From JAWLDA01 sp041686855 (GTDB lineage Bacteria > Bacillota > Limnochordia > DTU080 > RSA5), in contig JAWLDA010000012.1 in the NCBI GenBank assembly GCA_041686855.1, positions 1-64,000 on the forward strand: a stretch of 64,000 nucleotides of DNA, in the 5' to 3' direction. The position numbers were made by a program, and so were the translations under genes. Below the pieces are notes generated by a model. It had not been told where the DNA came from and made no database searches. It was given only the letters and a program-made list of their open reading frames with translations. Position 1 is the first letter of the stretch; the number at the start of each line of letters is the position of its first letter. Shown in pieces: positions 28,388 to 37,051 of this stretch.

Positions 28388-30727
28388 ATGACGCAAGAGC
28401 ATGTCGTATGGGATGTTAAACCGGCGGCGCGGTGGAACGAGGCGTACCCGATCGGCAACGGCCGGTTGGGCGCCATGCTCTTTGGCGGGTTCCACACTGA
28501 GCGGATTCAATTGAACGAGGACTCTGTGTGGTATGGCGGTCCTCGGGATCGCGTGAATCCCGAGGCACGCAGGCATGTGGACCGTGTCCGTGCCCTCCTG
28601 ATGGAGGGACGGGTGGAGGAGGCCGAGATCCTTGCACTGCAAACCCTGCGGGGAACGCCCCGGCATCAAAATCCTTACCAGCCCCTCGGTGATTTAACCC
28701 TTGAGTTTCCTCGCTCGCGACAACGGGTGGAGGCGTATCAACGTTCGCTAGACCTGCACGACGGCATCGCACGGGTCTCGTATCAACGGGGCGAACGTCG
28801 TTACACACGTGAAGTGTTTAGCAGCGCCCTCGATCAGGTGCTTGTGGTGCATCTCTCGGTCGAAGGGGAGGTGGGCGACGAGCCGGTCACCGTGATGGTC
28901 AACCGACGCCCCTTTGAGATGCGCTCCGGGACCCTCTCGGCGAGCCAGATCTACATCGATGGCCAGGCGGGCCCCGACGGCGTCCATTACGCCTGCGTCC
29001 TCGAGGCGGTGGCCCCTAGGGGTGAGGTGCAAGCCCTCGGCGATACCATGGTAGTGCGAGGAGCCCCCAAGGTGACGCTCCTCCTCGCAGCTAACACCAC
29101 CTTTCGCCACGACGATCCGAGGGGTGAAAGTGTCGCTCAAATCGAGGCAGCCCGTGCGAAGGGGTATCGCGCCATGCGTGAGGCCCATGTAGAGGAGCAT
29201 CGCAGTCTCTTTGAGCGTGTCTCGATCTCGCTTGGTGGATCGGAGACCGGCGGCGACGATGGGTCGGCTGCGGAAGAGCCCGTCGAGAGCTTGTCGACCC
29301 CGGCTCGCATCGAGCGGGTCCGCAAGGGGGCGCTTGATCCGGGGCTGGACTCACTACTCTTTCAGTTTGGCCGGTACCTGCTGATGGCGTCGAGCCGTCC
29401 CGGATCGCTGCCGGCGAACCTCCAGGGCATCTGGAACGAGAGCATGACGCCCCCCTGGGAGAGCAAGTACACGATCAACATCAACATTCAAATGAATTAC
29501 TGGCCGGCCGAGGTGGGAAGCCTGCCGGAGTGTCACCTTCCACTCTTTGATCACTTGGAGCGGATGCGAGCAAGCGGAGCAGCGACGGCCGAGAAGATGT
29601 ACGGCTGCCGCGGTTGGGTGGCGCACCACAACACGAACCTCTGGGGCGACACGGCGCCGACGGACGCCACGCACCGAGCGACGCAGTGGCCGTTCGGGGC
29701 GGCGTGGTTCGCTCTGCATCTCTGGGAACACTACCGGTACTCCGGTGAACGCACGTTCCTGGAGAGGCGGGCGTATCCGCTGATGCGGGACGCCTCCCTG
29801 TTCCTCCTCGATCTAATGCGCCCCGACGAGGAGGGGAGACTCCTCACCGGTCCGTCCGTCTCCCCGGAGAACGGGTACATCATGGCCGACGGCACCGTGG
29901 GCTCCCTGTGTATGGCCCCTGCGATGGACCGCCAGATCATCCGCGAGCTCTTCCGGGCGACCATCGAGGCGGGGAGAACGCTCGATCTGGAGACGGACGT
30001 GTCGAACGAGCTGCAGTCCGCGCTCGAACGAGTGCCCCCCGATCAAGTCGGCAAGCACGGACAACTGATGGAGTGGCTCGAAGACTATAACGAGGTGGAC
30101 CCGGGACACCGCCACATCTCGCACCTCTTCGCCCTCTTTCCCGGGAGTCAGATCGACGCCGAGGCGACGCCGGAGCTGTTTGCCGCGGCGAAAGCGAGCC
30201 TCGAGCGCCGAGAGGCGCACGAGGGCGGAAAAGGCTGGGGCTGGTCGTTTGCCTGGATGGCCTGCTGCTGGGCGCGTCTTGGAGAGGGCGCCAAGGCCAT
30301 GGAGCACATCGCTCGCTACCGAAACGAGTGCCTCCTCCCAAACTTACTCAACGAAGGCGGGGGACACGTCCAAGTCGACGGCACCTTTGGCGTGACGGCA
30401 GCCATCGCCGAGATGTTGCTGCAGAGCCACACGGACGAGATCGTACTCCTTCCCGCTCTGCCCCCTGATTGGCCCGACGGAGAGGTGCGCGGCCTGCGGG
30501 CTCGGGGCGGTGTTGAGGTAGGGTTGGTGTGGCGTAACGGCACGCTTATAGAGGCGACCCTGCGAGCGGATCGAGATGGTGCGATTAAGGTGCGCTTTCC
30601 GTCGGGGGCACGGGTGACTCAAGTGGCCCCAGTGCGGGGAGAGCAGCCGGCGCTTCATTCACTCGGTGACACGATCGTCGCACTGCACGTATCCCAAGGA
30701 GAGCGATACACACTGCGATTCGAGTAG
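28388..30727 (+). CDS. GH95 alpha-L-fucosidase
   Basis: This 779-aa protein is full length for GH95. It opens with the N-terminal beta-domain stretch WNEAYPIGNGRLGAMLFGG and FNEDSVW-like LNEDSVWYGGP. Catalytic-domain residues known from the Bifidobacterium enzyme have counterparts: the Asn pair in HHNTNLWGD (about 414-417), the acid Glu in SPENGY (about 493) and the Asp in VDGTFG (about 662). It cleaves alpha-1,2-fucose or, in some members, alpha-L-galactose. There is no signal peptide, so it should act on imported oligosaccharides. ATG at 28388 follows GAGGGGAG. Confidence 0.92.
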   Translation: MTQEHVVWDVKPAARWNEAYPIGNGRLGAMLFGGFHTERIQLNEDSVWYGGPRDRVNPEARRHVDRVRALLMEGRVEEAEILALQTLRGTPRHQNPYQPLGDLTLEFPRSRQRVEAYQRSLDLHDGIARVSYQRGERRYTREVFSSALDQVLVVHLSVEGEVGDEPVTVMVNRRPFEMRSGTLSASQIYIDGQAGPDGVHYACVLEAVAPRGEVQALGDTMVVRGAPKVTLLLAANTTFRHDDPRGESVAQIEAARAKGYRAMREAHVEEHRSLFERVSISLGGSETGGDDGSAAEEPVESLSTPARIERVRKGALDPGLDSLLFQFGRYLLMASSRPGSLPANLQGIWNESMTPPWESKYTININIQMNYWPAEVGSLPECHLPLFDHLERMRASGAATAEKMYGCRGWVAHHNTNLWGDTAPTDATHRATQWPFGAAWFALHLWEHYRYSGERTFLERRAYPLMRDASLFLLDLMRPDEEGRLLTGPSVSPENGYIMADGTVGSLCMAPAMDRQIIRELFRATIEAGRTLDLETDVSNELQSALERVPPDQVGKHGQLMEWLEDYNEVDPGHRHISHLFALFPGSQIDAEATPELFAAAKASLERREAHEGGKGWGWSFAWMACCWARLGEGAKAMEHIARYRNECLLPNLLNEGGGHVQVDGTFGVTAAIAEMLLQSHTDEIVLLPALPPDWPDGEVRGLRARGGVEVGLVWRNGTLIEATLRADRDGAIKVRFPSGARVTQVAPVRGEQPALHSLGDTIVALHVSQGERYTLRFE

Positions 30728-30827
30728 CGCGAGGCGGGGGCGCTTTGAGCGTCTCGACCAGCGGCTATGGCGCGTGGCCCGATCGCATCACCTCTCAACG
30801 AGCTCATCGTCTGACATCCGGCTCAGT

Positions 30828-30868
30828 AGCCAGTGATCTAATCTCGCTAACAGCTTAGATCACTGGCT
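30828..30868 (+). terminator. Perfect 14-bp hairpin after the fucosidase gene
   Basis: AGCCAGTGATCTAA (30828-30841) is followed 13 bases later by its exact complement, TTAGATCACTGGCT (30855-30868), then TTAATT. It lies about 100 bp after the GH95 stop and probably ends that transcript. The short T tail leaves another RNA role possible. Apart from this and the palindrome nearby, the gap 30728-31166 has no gene. Confidence 0.55.
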
Positions 30869-30971
30869 TTAATTGATCGCCGCACCCCTATGGATTCAGG
30901 GCATCAAACCCATCTCGAGTTCAATTGCCGGATTCCCCGAACAAAGTGAGACAAAATTGCGCGTGAAATTA

Positions 30972-30985
30972 AATCAGCGCTGATT
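30972..30985. promoter_or_regulatory. 14-bp palindrome, candidate operator
   Basis: AATCAGCGCTGATT is a perfect palindrome about 180 bp ahead of solute-binding protein 2. A CG-centred, even-length dyad of this size is typical of LacI or ROK operators. The ROK regulator at 37052-38278 is a candidate to bind it. About 45 bp downstream, AAGACTT-GTACA-AAGTCTT forms a small stem in the leader. Confidence 0.4.
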
Positions 30986-31166
30986 CAGATGCGAAGGAAT
31001 GTTCATGGATCAGCAGGAATTGTTTATAAAAGACTTGTACAAAGTCTTCGTATGGGGATCACTCGTGACAACTCAGAGACCAAGGGGGGAGCGTCGGATC
31101 AAACAGCCTGGTTACCCGCCGTTAGGAAGGTTGGCGCATGAGAGGCAAAAACACGGAGGGATAAAA

Positions 31167-32447
31167 ATGAGAAGCTCGCGGTTTATGTCTACCATGTTGG
31201 TGCTCACGCTCATCACGCTCATGTTATCAGCGACGAGTTTCGCGGCGGAGAAGAGGAAGGTCGTCTACTTCTACAATTTCGGTGGCCTGGATGACCCGTG
31301 GGAGCCGCTGTTTATGGAGTTCATCTCGGAGTTTGAGCAGGAGCATCCTGAGATTGACGTTGAACCCGTACGCGGCGGCGCGGTCGGATCCCAAAACGTC
31401 TACGACCGACTCACGGTGGCCATCGCCTCCGGCACGGTCCCCGATGTTGTCCATTTCGAACGAGCGCGAGTGATCGAGTGGGCCGCCCGCGGGTTGCTTG
31501 AGCCGCTCGATGAGTTCTCGCAGATGGTGCGATCTGAGTTCATTCCCGGGGCTGTCCAGGAGGTTGAGTATCGCGGCCAAGTGTACGCAGTCCCCTGGGG
31601 CACGGATATTCGCGGCCTCTATTGGCACAAAGACAGCTTTAGCGCTGCCGGGTATAACCCTGAGGTGGGCCCCGCTTCGATCGACGAGCTGGACTCCATG
31701 GCGGCTCGATTGACGGTCCAGGACGGGGAAGGCAACTTCACCAAGATTGGATTCGTGCCGTGGTTGGGCAATTGGTATGCTCGTGGGTGGCTTTGGACGT
31801 TTGGCGGAGCCATTTACGACCCCGAGACACTCATGCCCACGGTGAACACGCCCAAGCATGTGCGCGCCTTTGAGTGGATTGAGGAGTACGCGCAACGCTA
31901 CCCGGCCGGTCTTGAGGCCGCTGCGCGCAGAGGGAAGTCGGCGACTTCGTTCTACGACGGTGTGTTGGCGATGTATCCGAGCTGGAATGGCCATGCCGCC
32001 CTGATCGAAACGAACAACCCGGACCTTGAGTACGGTGTCGGCGAGGTCCCGCATCCGCCCGATGGGTTTAACGGCACGTGGATGGGTGGACTCTCCCACG
32101 TGATCTTTAAGGGCGGCAGCAATCCGGACGACGCCCGCACCTTCCTCAACTGGATCACCCGCAAAGAGGCAGAAGTGGCCGTGTACCGACGTACAAACAC
32201 TCTGCCGACGCGTCGCAGCGCACTCCTAGAGGTTCGCGATGAGATGTCGCCTACGGATCTGAAGTTGATTGATCAATCGACCGTTGCCTGGGGGAGACCC
32301 CCACTCTCCGGTGCGTTTCTCCAGAGGGTACATCGGACGGCTCTCCCGCAAGTGACCAATTTGGAAGTCTCGCCCAAGAGCGCGCTTGACGAAGCGCAAC
32401 GCCTCTTGGAAGCAGACTTCGCGGAGTTGTTCGGTTCAGAGCGGTAA
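31167..32447 (+). CDS. Sugar ABC transporter solute-binding protein 2
   Basis: This 426-aa protein has an N-terminal signal peptide (MRSSRFMSTMLVLTLITLML, cleaved near SFAAEKR) with no lipobox. Mature motifs include FISEFEQEHPEIDVEPVRGG, AIASGTVPDVVHFERARVIE and YAVPWGTDIRGLYWHKD, as in MalE-type oligosaccharide binders. ATG at 31167 follows GGAGGG. Downstream come a strong hairpin and then a run of oxidoreductases, again without permease genes. Confidence 0.85.
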   Translation: MRSSRFMSTMLVLTLITLMLSATSFAAEKRKVVYFYNFGGLDDPWEPLFMEFISEFEQEHPEIDVEPVRGGAVGSQNVYDRLTVAIASGTVPDVVHFERARVIEWAARGLLEPLDEFSQMVRSEFIPGAVQEVEYRGQVYAVPWGTDIRGLYWHKDSFSAAGYNPEVGPASIDELDSMAARLTVQDGEGNFTKIGFVPWLGNWYARGWLWTFGGAIYDPETLMPTVNTPKHVRAFEWIEEYAQRYPAGLEAAARRGKSATSFYDGVLAMYPSWNGHAALIETNNPDLEYGVGEVPHPPDGFNGTWMGGLSHVIFKGGSNPDDARTFLNWITRKEAEVAVYRRTNTLPTRRSALLEVRDEMSPTDLKLIDQSTVAWGRPPLSGAFLQRVHRTALPQVTNLEVSPKSALDEAQRLLEADFAELFGSER

Positions 32448-32458
32448 GGGTTGATGGG

Positions 32459-32495
32459 GTGCCGGTGGCGCGACCGCTAGACGCGCCACCGGCAC
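32459..32495 (+). terminator. Strong GC-rich hairpin after solute-binding protein 2
   Basis: GTGCCGGTGGCGCG (32459-32472) pairs perfectly with CGCGCCACCGGCAC (32482-32495) around a 9-base loop. No T tract follows, so read-through into the oxidoreductase genes is likely. Its position right after the binding protein gene suits mRNA stabilisation with reduced downstream expression. Confidence 0.55.
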
Positions 32496-32534
32496 TCCAT
32501 TCTGACGGATTCATAAACGAGGGGGAACACCTTC

Positions 32535-33602
32535 ATGGTTGAGACGCGCAAAGCGAAAATTGCGTTTATAGGGTGCGGGAACTTCGCGACGGGCTCGCTC
32601 TTCCCAAACATTCACCTAATACCCGAAATGGATTTGATGGCCGTTTGTGACCTCGATCGGGAGAAGGCGGAGCGCAATGCCCGCGATTTTGGCGCCCGGC
32701 GGGTGTATACGGATATGGAGGAGATGTTGGACAAAGAGGAGCTCGACGGCGTGTTCGTCATTGGTCCGGCCCCCCAGCAGTACCGCCTCGCACCTCATGT
32801 GTTACGCCGGGGCATCCCCGTCTACGTCGAGAAACCTTCAGCCAATACGAGCGCCGAGGCCAAGGAGCTTGCCGAGTTAGCTCAGGCACACGGGACATGG
32901 GGACAGGTTGGCTTTATGAAACGCTTCGCCCACGTCTACATGATGGCGAAGGATATCATCGGTCGTCCTGAATTCGGCGACGTTCACGTGATTAAATGCA
33001 AGTTTGGTCAAGGGCCCTACCCGCATCTGCCGGGTCTCGACTCGGCCCATCGTTCCATGTTGATTCGCCAACTCTGCCACGTGCTCGATCTGATCCAGTA
33101 CTTTGGTGGAGAGGTCGCTGAGGTGCACGCTAACTTTAGATCGGTTACGGACAGACAATTCGCATACGCCGTGAACTTCGTATTCAAGTCGGGTGTCCTG
33201 GGACAGCTCGATATGAACAGTCTTGAGAGCAAAAAAGGTTTTCGCGATATCAAGGAAGTCCTGGAGCTCATCGGCTTTGAGACCAATGTTGTCTGTGAGG
33301 ATAAGCTGTTTTTACGATGGCAGGAACCTGAAGATTTCACCAAGGTGGTGCCGGAGGCGGGACGGTACCTGCGTACCTTCACACCCACCTATGTCGGTGT
33401 GCCCAACGCCAAGGCGACGTACGGCTACAAGGGAGAGATGGAGCATTTTGCCCGGCGTTGTTTGGGCCTAGTAGAGGGTGGGCCCGACCTTTGGGATAGT
33501 TACCGAGCGCTGCTGCTTGGCGAGGCGATTTACGAGAGCGCTCACGGGGGCGGCGTTGTGCGGCTTGACTACCAGTCTCCTCCGGCGGCGGAGGCGGTTT
33601 AA
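32535..33602 (+). CDS. Gfo/Idh/MocA oxidoreductase 1
   Basis: This 355-aa protein has an N-terminal Rossmann motif, IAFIGCGNFATGSLFPNI, and the active-site EKPS (VYVEKPSANT), followed by the beta-sheet domain. The family oxidises or reduces sugars and inositols with NAD(P). ATG at 32535 follows GAGGGGG. It starts a plus-strand run of five closely packed genes between solute-binding protein 2 and the ROK regulator, so it probably acts on the imported sugar. Confidence 0.85.
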   Translation: MVETRKAKIAFIGCGNFATGSLFPNIHLIPEMDLMAVCDLDREKAERNARDFGARRVYTDMEEMLDKEELDGVFVIGPAPQQYRLAPHVLRRGIPVYVEKPSANTSAEAKELAELAQAHGTWGQVGFMKRFAHVYMMAKDIIGRPEFGDVHVIKCKFGQGPYPHLPGLDSAHRSMLIRQLCHVLDLIQYFGGEVAEVHANFRSVTDRQFAYAVNFVFKSGVLGQLDMNSLESKKGFRDIKEVLELIGFETNVVCEDKLFLRWQEPEDFTKVVPEAGRYLRTFTPTYVGVPNAKATYGYKGEMEHFARRCLGLVEGGPDLWDSYRALLLGEAIYESAHGGGVVRLDYQSPPAAEAV

Positions 33603-33604
33603 CC

Positions 33605-34462
33605 TTGGGCGGAGTACGGATTGGATTGGTCGGAGGGCTGGGCTGGCCGCACGCAAAGCAGGTAGCGTCGCAGGTGAACGCTTTGGGAGCGCACATTGCC
33701 ACGGTCTGGGACCCGGATGAGAAGAACGTCGCTGAGTTTGTGGAACGGTTCGGGATCAACGAGGTCGCCCCGCGACCGGAGGCGATGATTGGAACGGTCG
33801 ACGGTGTGATCGTCGCCGACGACACGTCGTGTGTGCACGGCAAACTGGCCCTTCCTTTCTTAGACGCGGGTGTGCCGACCTTTGTCGATAAGCCGCTCGC
33901 GACGACGGTCTCGGAAGCGGTCGCTTTGGTGAAGCGGGCTGAACGAGGGGGCGCGCCGCTGATGAGCGTGTCGGCGCTCCGGTACGCGAACGCCGTGCGC
34001 CAGTATCGCGACGAAGCGGATCGACTCGGCGCCGCCAAGTCTATGGTAGCCGTCGGCACAAACGTCAACGATCGTCCGTTTCATTTCTATGGAATCCACG
34101 CCACGCAACTCCTCGTGGCCGTGATGGGCGTTGGGGTGACGGCGGTGCAGGCGCTTGATAATCAGGACCAACGGATTCTCAAACTTCGGTACCCGGACGG
34201 CCGCAGTGCAACGATTGTGTTGGTCGAGGGGTATCGATCGTACGTCCTAACCGGACATTTCGACGGCGGAACCCGGGTGTACGAGGTGGGGGCGGATCCG
34301 GAGCGGTTTAACCGTATGGTCGCGGACATCGTCACCATGATCCGGACCAAGCGCGCGCCGGAGATCATGCATGAGACCTTGGAGACGATCCGGATTCTCA
34401 GCGCGGCGGAGGAGTCCAGAGCGAGCGGCGACGAAGTGAGGGTGAGCCATGAGGGTGTTTGA
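33605..34462 (+). CDS. Gfo/Idh/MocA oxidoreductase 2 (short form)
   Basis: At 285 aa it is shorter than its neighbours. The Rossmann motif reads RIGLVGGLGWPHAKQV, and the catalytic segment is FVDKPLATT, with Asp in place of the usual Glu but the Lys kept. The C-terminal domain is abbreviated. The start is a TTG two bases after the previous stop, with GGAGGCGG upstream. It overlaps the VOC gene by 14 bp. Substrate unknown; it belongs to the same catabolic operon. Confidence 0.75.
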   Translation: MGGVRIGLVGGLGWPHAKQVASQVNALGAHIATVWDPDEKNVAEFVERFGINEVAPRPEAMIGTVDGVIVADDTSCVHGKLALPFLDAGVPTFVDKPLATTVSEAVALVKRAERGGAPLMSVSALRYANAVRQYRDEADRLGAAKSMVAVGTNVNDRPFHFYGIHATQLLVAVMGVGVTAVQALDNQDQRILKLRYPDGRSATIVLVEGYRSYVLTGHFDGGTRVYEVGADPERFNRMVADIVTMIRTKRAPEIMHETLETIRILSAAEESRASGDEVRVSHEGV

Positions 34463-34808
34463 TCACATCGGCATTCCCACGACCCAGCCACACGACGTGG
34501 AGATGTACGTGGAAGCCACCAACGTGTGGGTGACCGATCCCGACGCGCATCCCTACCGCATCGAATATGTGCGCTACCCCGAAACTCCGGCTGAGGGCGG
34601 GAAGCGCCGCATGCCCCACATTGCGTACACCGTCGACAGCATCGAAGCCGAGATCGCCGGGAAAGAGATTGTGCGGGCTCCATTCAACGTGAACGAAAAG
34701 CTGCGCGTGGCTTTCTACATAGAGGACGGCGCGCTGATTGAACTGATGGAGAAGTCGGGCGACGCTCATTGGTTTCGTCCGACCTCCAAACAGAGCGGTA
34801 CGCCCTAA
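34449..34808 (+). CDS. VOC-superfamily (glyoxalase-like) protein
   Basis: This 119-aa protein resembles a single vicinal-oxygen-chelate module. It starts FDHIGIPTTQPHD, has PHIAYTVDSIEAEIAGKEI in the middle and ends with RVAFYIEDGALIELME. His-6 and the terminal Glu in ELME are plausible metal ligands. Members act as isomerases, epimerases or lyases. Set among sugar oxidoreductases, it could handle a keto-sugar intermediate. ATG at 34449 follows GAGGGTGAG and overlaps the upstream gene. Confidence 0.65.
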   Translation: MRVFDHIGIPTTQPHDVEMYVEATNVWVTDPDAHPYRIEYVRYPETPAEGGKRRMPHIAYTVDSIEAEIAGKEIVRAPFNVNEKLRVAFYIEDGALIELMEKSGDAHWFRPTSKQSGTP

Positions 34809-34818
34809 GGGAGTGGCC

Positions 34819-35817
34819 ATGGTGGAGAAAGTTCGATTTGGTGTGATTGGCTTAGGGTGGTTTGGTGAGATTCACTGCGAAGTGCTGCAGGGACTGCGCA
34901 ATGCGGAGTTGATTGCGCTCTGCACGAGGACGGAGTCTAAGCTGAATGCCCTGGCCGGGCGGTTTGGCGTCGAACGCGCCTACACGGACTACATCGATCT
35001 CGTGGCAGATCCCAATGTCGACGCGGTCATCGTCACCACACCCTGGGATCAACACTGCAAACCTGTCCTTGCCGCACTCGAATCCGGCAAGCACGTCTTT
35101 GTCGAGAAGCCGCTCGCATCGACGGTGGGCGAGTGCCAGGCGATGATCGATGCAGCCGACCAGTCCGACAGGGCGTTTATGGTCGGACACATCTGCCGTT
35201 TCAATCCTCGCTACGTCGCTGCGAAAGCTGAGATCGACTCAGGCGCCATCGGTCGGATCGTGTCGATGTACGCTCGGCGAAACATCAGCAGGCGTATAGG
35301 CGAGATGGTCCTGGATTCGATCGGCCCCATCATTGGCGATGGGGTCCACGATACAGACATTATGCTTTGGTTCACCGGCGCCAACATTGAGACGGCCTTT
35401 GCGCGGACCCTCGACGTGAACGGTCATCGAAATCCCGATGTGGGATGGACGATGTACCAATTCGATTCGGGCGCCATCGGAGTGTGTGAGAACGTGTGGT
35501 GTCTGCCGGAGAACGCGTTTGAGATCGACAACCGGATGGAGATCATTGGTACCGAAGGGGCTATCTACATCCACGATACGCACCCAAACTATTCGGTGGT
35601 GGACAAGGACGGTTGGCGCTCACCCAACACGACCTCGTGGCCCATCTTGGCCGGTGTACGTCAAGGCGTCCTGGCGACGGAGATGGAGTACTTTATCGGC
35701 TGTGTGCAGGAGGGCGTCAAGCCCACGGTGGTGCGCCCTGAGGAAGCTTTGGCGGCGACCCGCGCGTGCCTGGCCGCCGAGGCGTCGGCCAGGAGCGGCC
35801 ACGTCGTCAAGGTGTAG
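34819..35817 (+). CDS. Gfo/Idh/MocA oxidoreductase 3
   Basis: About 332 aa. It has the Rossmann motif RFGVIGLGWFGEIHCEVL, the catalytic EKPL in VFVEKPLAST, and HICRFNPRYVAAK in the substrate domain, a stretch common to inositol- and sugar-dehydrogenase-like members. ATG at 34819 follows AAGGGAG at good spacing; an in-frame GTG at 34813 is less likely. It lies 10 bp after the VOC gene. Confidence 0.85.
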   Translation: MVEKVRFGVIGLGWFGEIHCEVLQGLRNAELIALCTRTESKLNALAGRFGVERAYTDYIDLVADPNVDAVIVTTPWDQHCKPVLAALESGKHVFVEKPLASTVGECQAMIDAADQSDRAFMVGHICRFNPRYVAAKAEIDSGAIGRIVSMYARRNISRRIGEMVLDSIGPIIGDGVHDTDIMLWFTGANIETAFARTLDVNGHRNPDVGWTMYQFDSGAIGVCENVWCLPENAFEIDNRMEIIGTEGAIYIHDTHPNYSVVDKDGWRSPNTTSWPILAGVRQGVLATEMEYFIGCVQEGVKPTVVRPEEALAATRACLAAEASARSGHVVKV

Positions 35818-35841
35818 TACGTTTTTTTAAGGAGTCGGCAC

Positions 35842-37008
35842 ATGACCGCCCAACCGCATCTGCTCGGTCACCATCGAAGCCAGAAGATCGATGGGCGGTA
35901 TGTGCCACGCGCGGCTTATCGGATTTTCGAGGGAGAGGGCAAGGAGATGGCGGACGCCTTAAGGATCGGGTTGATTGGCGCTGGGCGAGGGCGATCGCTC
36001 TCGAGGGCGCTGGGTCAGCTCGTTGATGCAAAAATCGTGGCACTCTGCGACAGCAACACCGAGCGACTCGCCGACATTGCCCAAATGGTCGGTGTCGATA
36101 ACGTTTACACGGACGTTGACGCATTCCTAAACCACGACATGGACGCGGTGGTCGTCGCCACGCCACCGCACCTGCACGCTGAACACTCCATGCGCGCGCT
36201 CGGGGCGGGATTTCATGTGCTTTCGGAAGTGCCGGCCGTCACGTCGATGCCAGACGCCAAACGTCTGGTGGAGGCGGTCAGGGCGAGTGGTCGCACGTAC
36301 ATGATGGCCGAGAACTGTGTATTCTGGGCCTTCGTCGAGTCGTGGCGAGCGCTGATGGCTTCGGGGAATATCGGCGAGATGGTTTACGCAGAGGCCGAGT
36401 ACATTCATGATCTCGACCGCCTGCGCGGGGAGCCCGGCGCGCGCACCTGGCGCAACGCGTTCCCGCCGATTCAGTATTGCACCCATAGTCTGGGCCCGAT
36501 CCTTAGTCTCACCAACGATCGGTGTGTCAGCGCTACGGGATTTGGCACCGACACTCGCACCCATGCGGGCTATGAAGCCGATGACCTGGAATTGGGCGTT
36601 TTCAAGACCGAGCTCGGCGCCCTCATTAAGATCCTCATCGGTTTTGCGGTGAAACGCCATCCGTCGTTCCACTACTTCAGCGTGTACGGTACCCGCGGTG
36701 TACTGGAGACGTCGCGGGAGTCGCGGCATTCGTTGTATTTCTCAGAGGGCATTCCCAATCTCCATCGCCCCGCCACGCTGCCGCTTGACAACATTCATGT
36801 CGGTTTGTCCGCCGGTGCCGCCGTTGGGGGACACGGTACCGCCGAATACGTCATGATGGACGCGTTTGTCCGCGCCGTACGGGGAGAGGGCGAAAATCCC
36901 GTCGACGTCTACACGGCGCTTGACTACTCGATCCCGGGAATCCTTGCACATCAGTCCCGTGCCGACGATGGCGTTAGCATCAGCGTGCCTGACCCTCGTT
37001 CCTTTTAG
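35842..37008 (+). CDS. Gfo/Idh/MocA oxidoreductase 4 (EVP variant)
   Basis: This 388-aa protein has the Rossmann motif RIGLIGAGRGRSLSRAL starting near residue 41. The catalytic EKP is replaced by EVP (FHVLSEVPAVTS), so the usual active-site Lys is missing; a subgroup of the family shows this. The first 35 residues have no family counterpart. ATG at 35842 has an excellent AAGGAG, while ATG at 35947 would give the normal length. Last gene of the oxidoreductase run. Confidence 0.8.
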   Translation: MTAQPHLLGHHRSQKIDGRYVPRAAYRIFEGEGKEMADALRIGLIGAGRGRSLSRALGQLVDAKIVALCDSNTERLADIAQMVGVDNVYTDVDAFLNHDMDAVVVATPPHLHAEHSMRALGAGFHVLSEVPAVTSMPDAKRLVEAVRASGRTYMMAENCVFWAFVESWRALMASGNIGEMVYAEAEYIHDLDRLRGEPGARTWRNAFPPIQYCTHSLGPILSLTNDRCVSATGFGTDTRTHAGYEADDLELGVFKTELGALIKILIGFAVKRHPSFHYFSVYGTRGVLETSRESRHSLYFSEGIPNLHRPATLPLDNIHVGLSAGAAVGGHGTAEYVMMDAFVRAVRGEGENPVDVYTALDYSIPGILAHQSRADDGVSISVPDPRSF

Positions 37009-37026
37009 TTTCGTCTTAGTTTCGTC
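37005..37026 (+). repeat. Tandem 11-bp direct repeat
   Basis: TTAGTTTCGTC occurs twice without a gap (37005-37015 and 37016-37026). The first copy contains the stop codon of the preceding oxidoreductase gene. It lies 26 bp ahead of the ROK regulator start. It may be a chance duplication or part of a binding site. Confidence 0.6.
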
Positions 37027-37051
37027 GAGTTGACGATTGGAGTATGACGCA

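Noticed and set aside
27854..28669. Minus-strand open frame of 271 codons
   Set aside because: It overlaps the ends of two well-supported plus-strand genes and has no recognisable domain; it reflects high GC.
29813..30307. Minus-strand frame of 164 codons inside the fucosidase gene
   Set aside because: It is a GC-driven shadow of GH95, whose catalytic residues are all in the plus-strand frame.
31227..32099. Minus-strand open frame of 290 codons
   Set aside because: It is antisense to solute-binding protein 2, which has a signal peptide and family motifs; the reverse frame has none.
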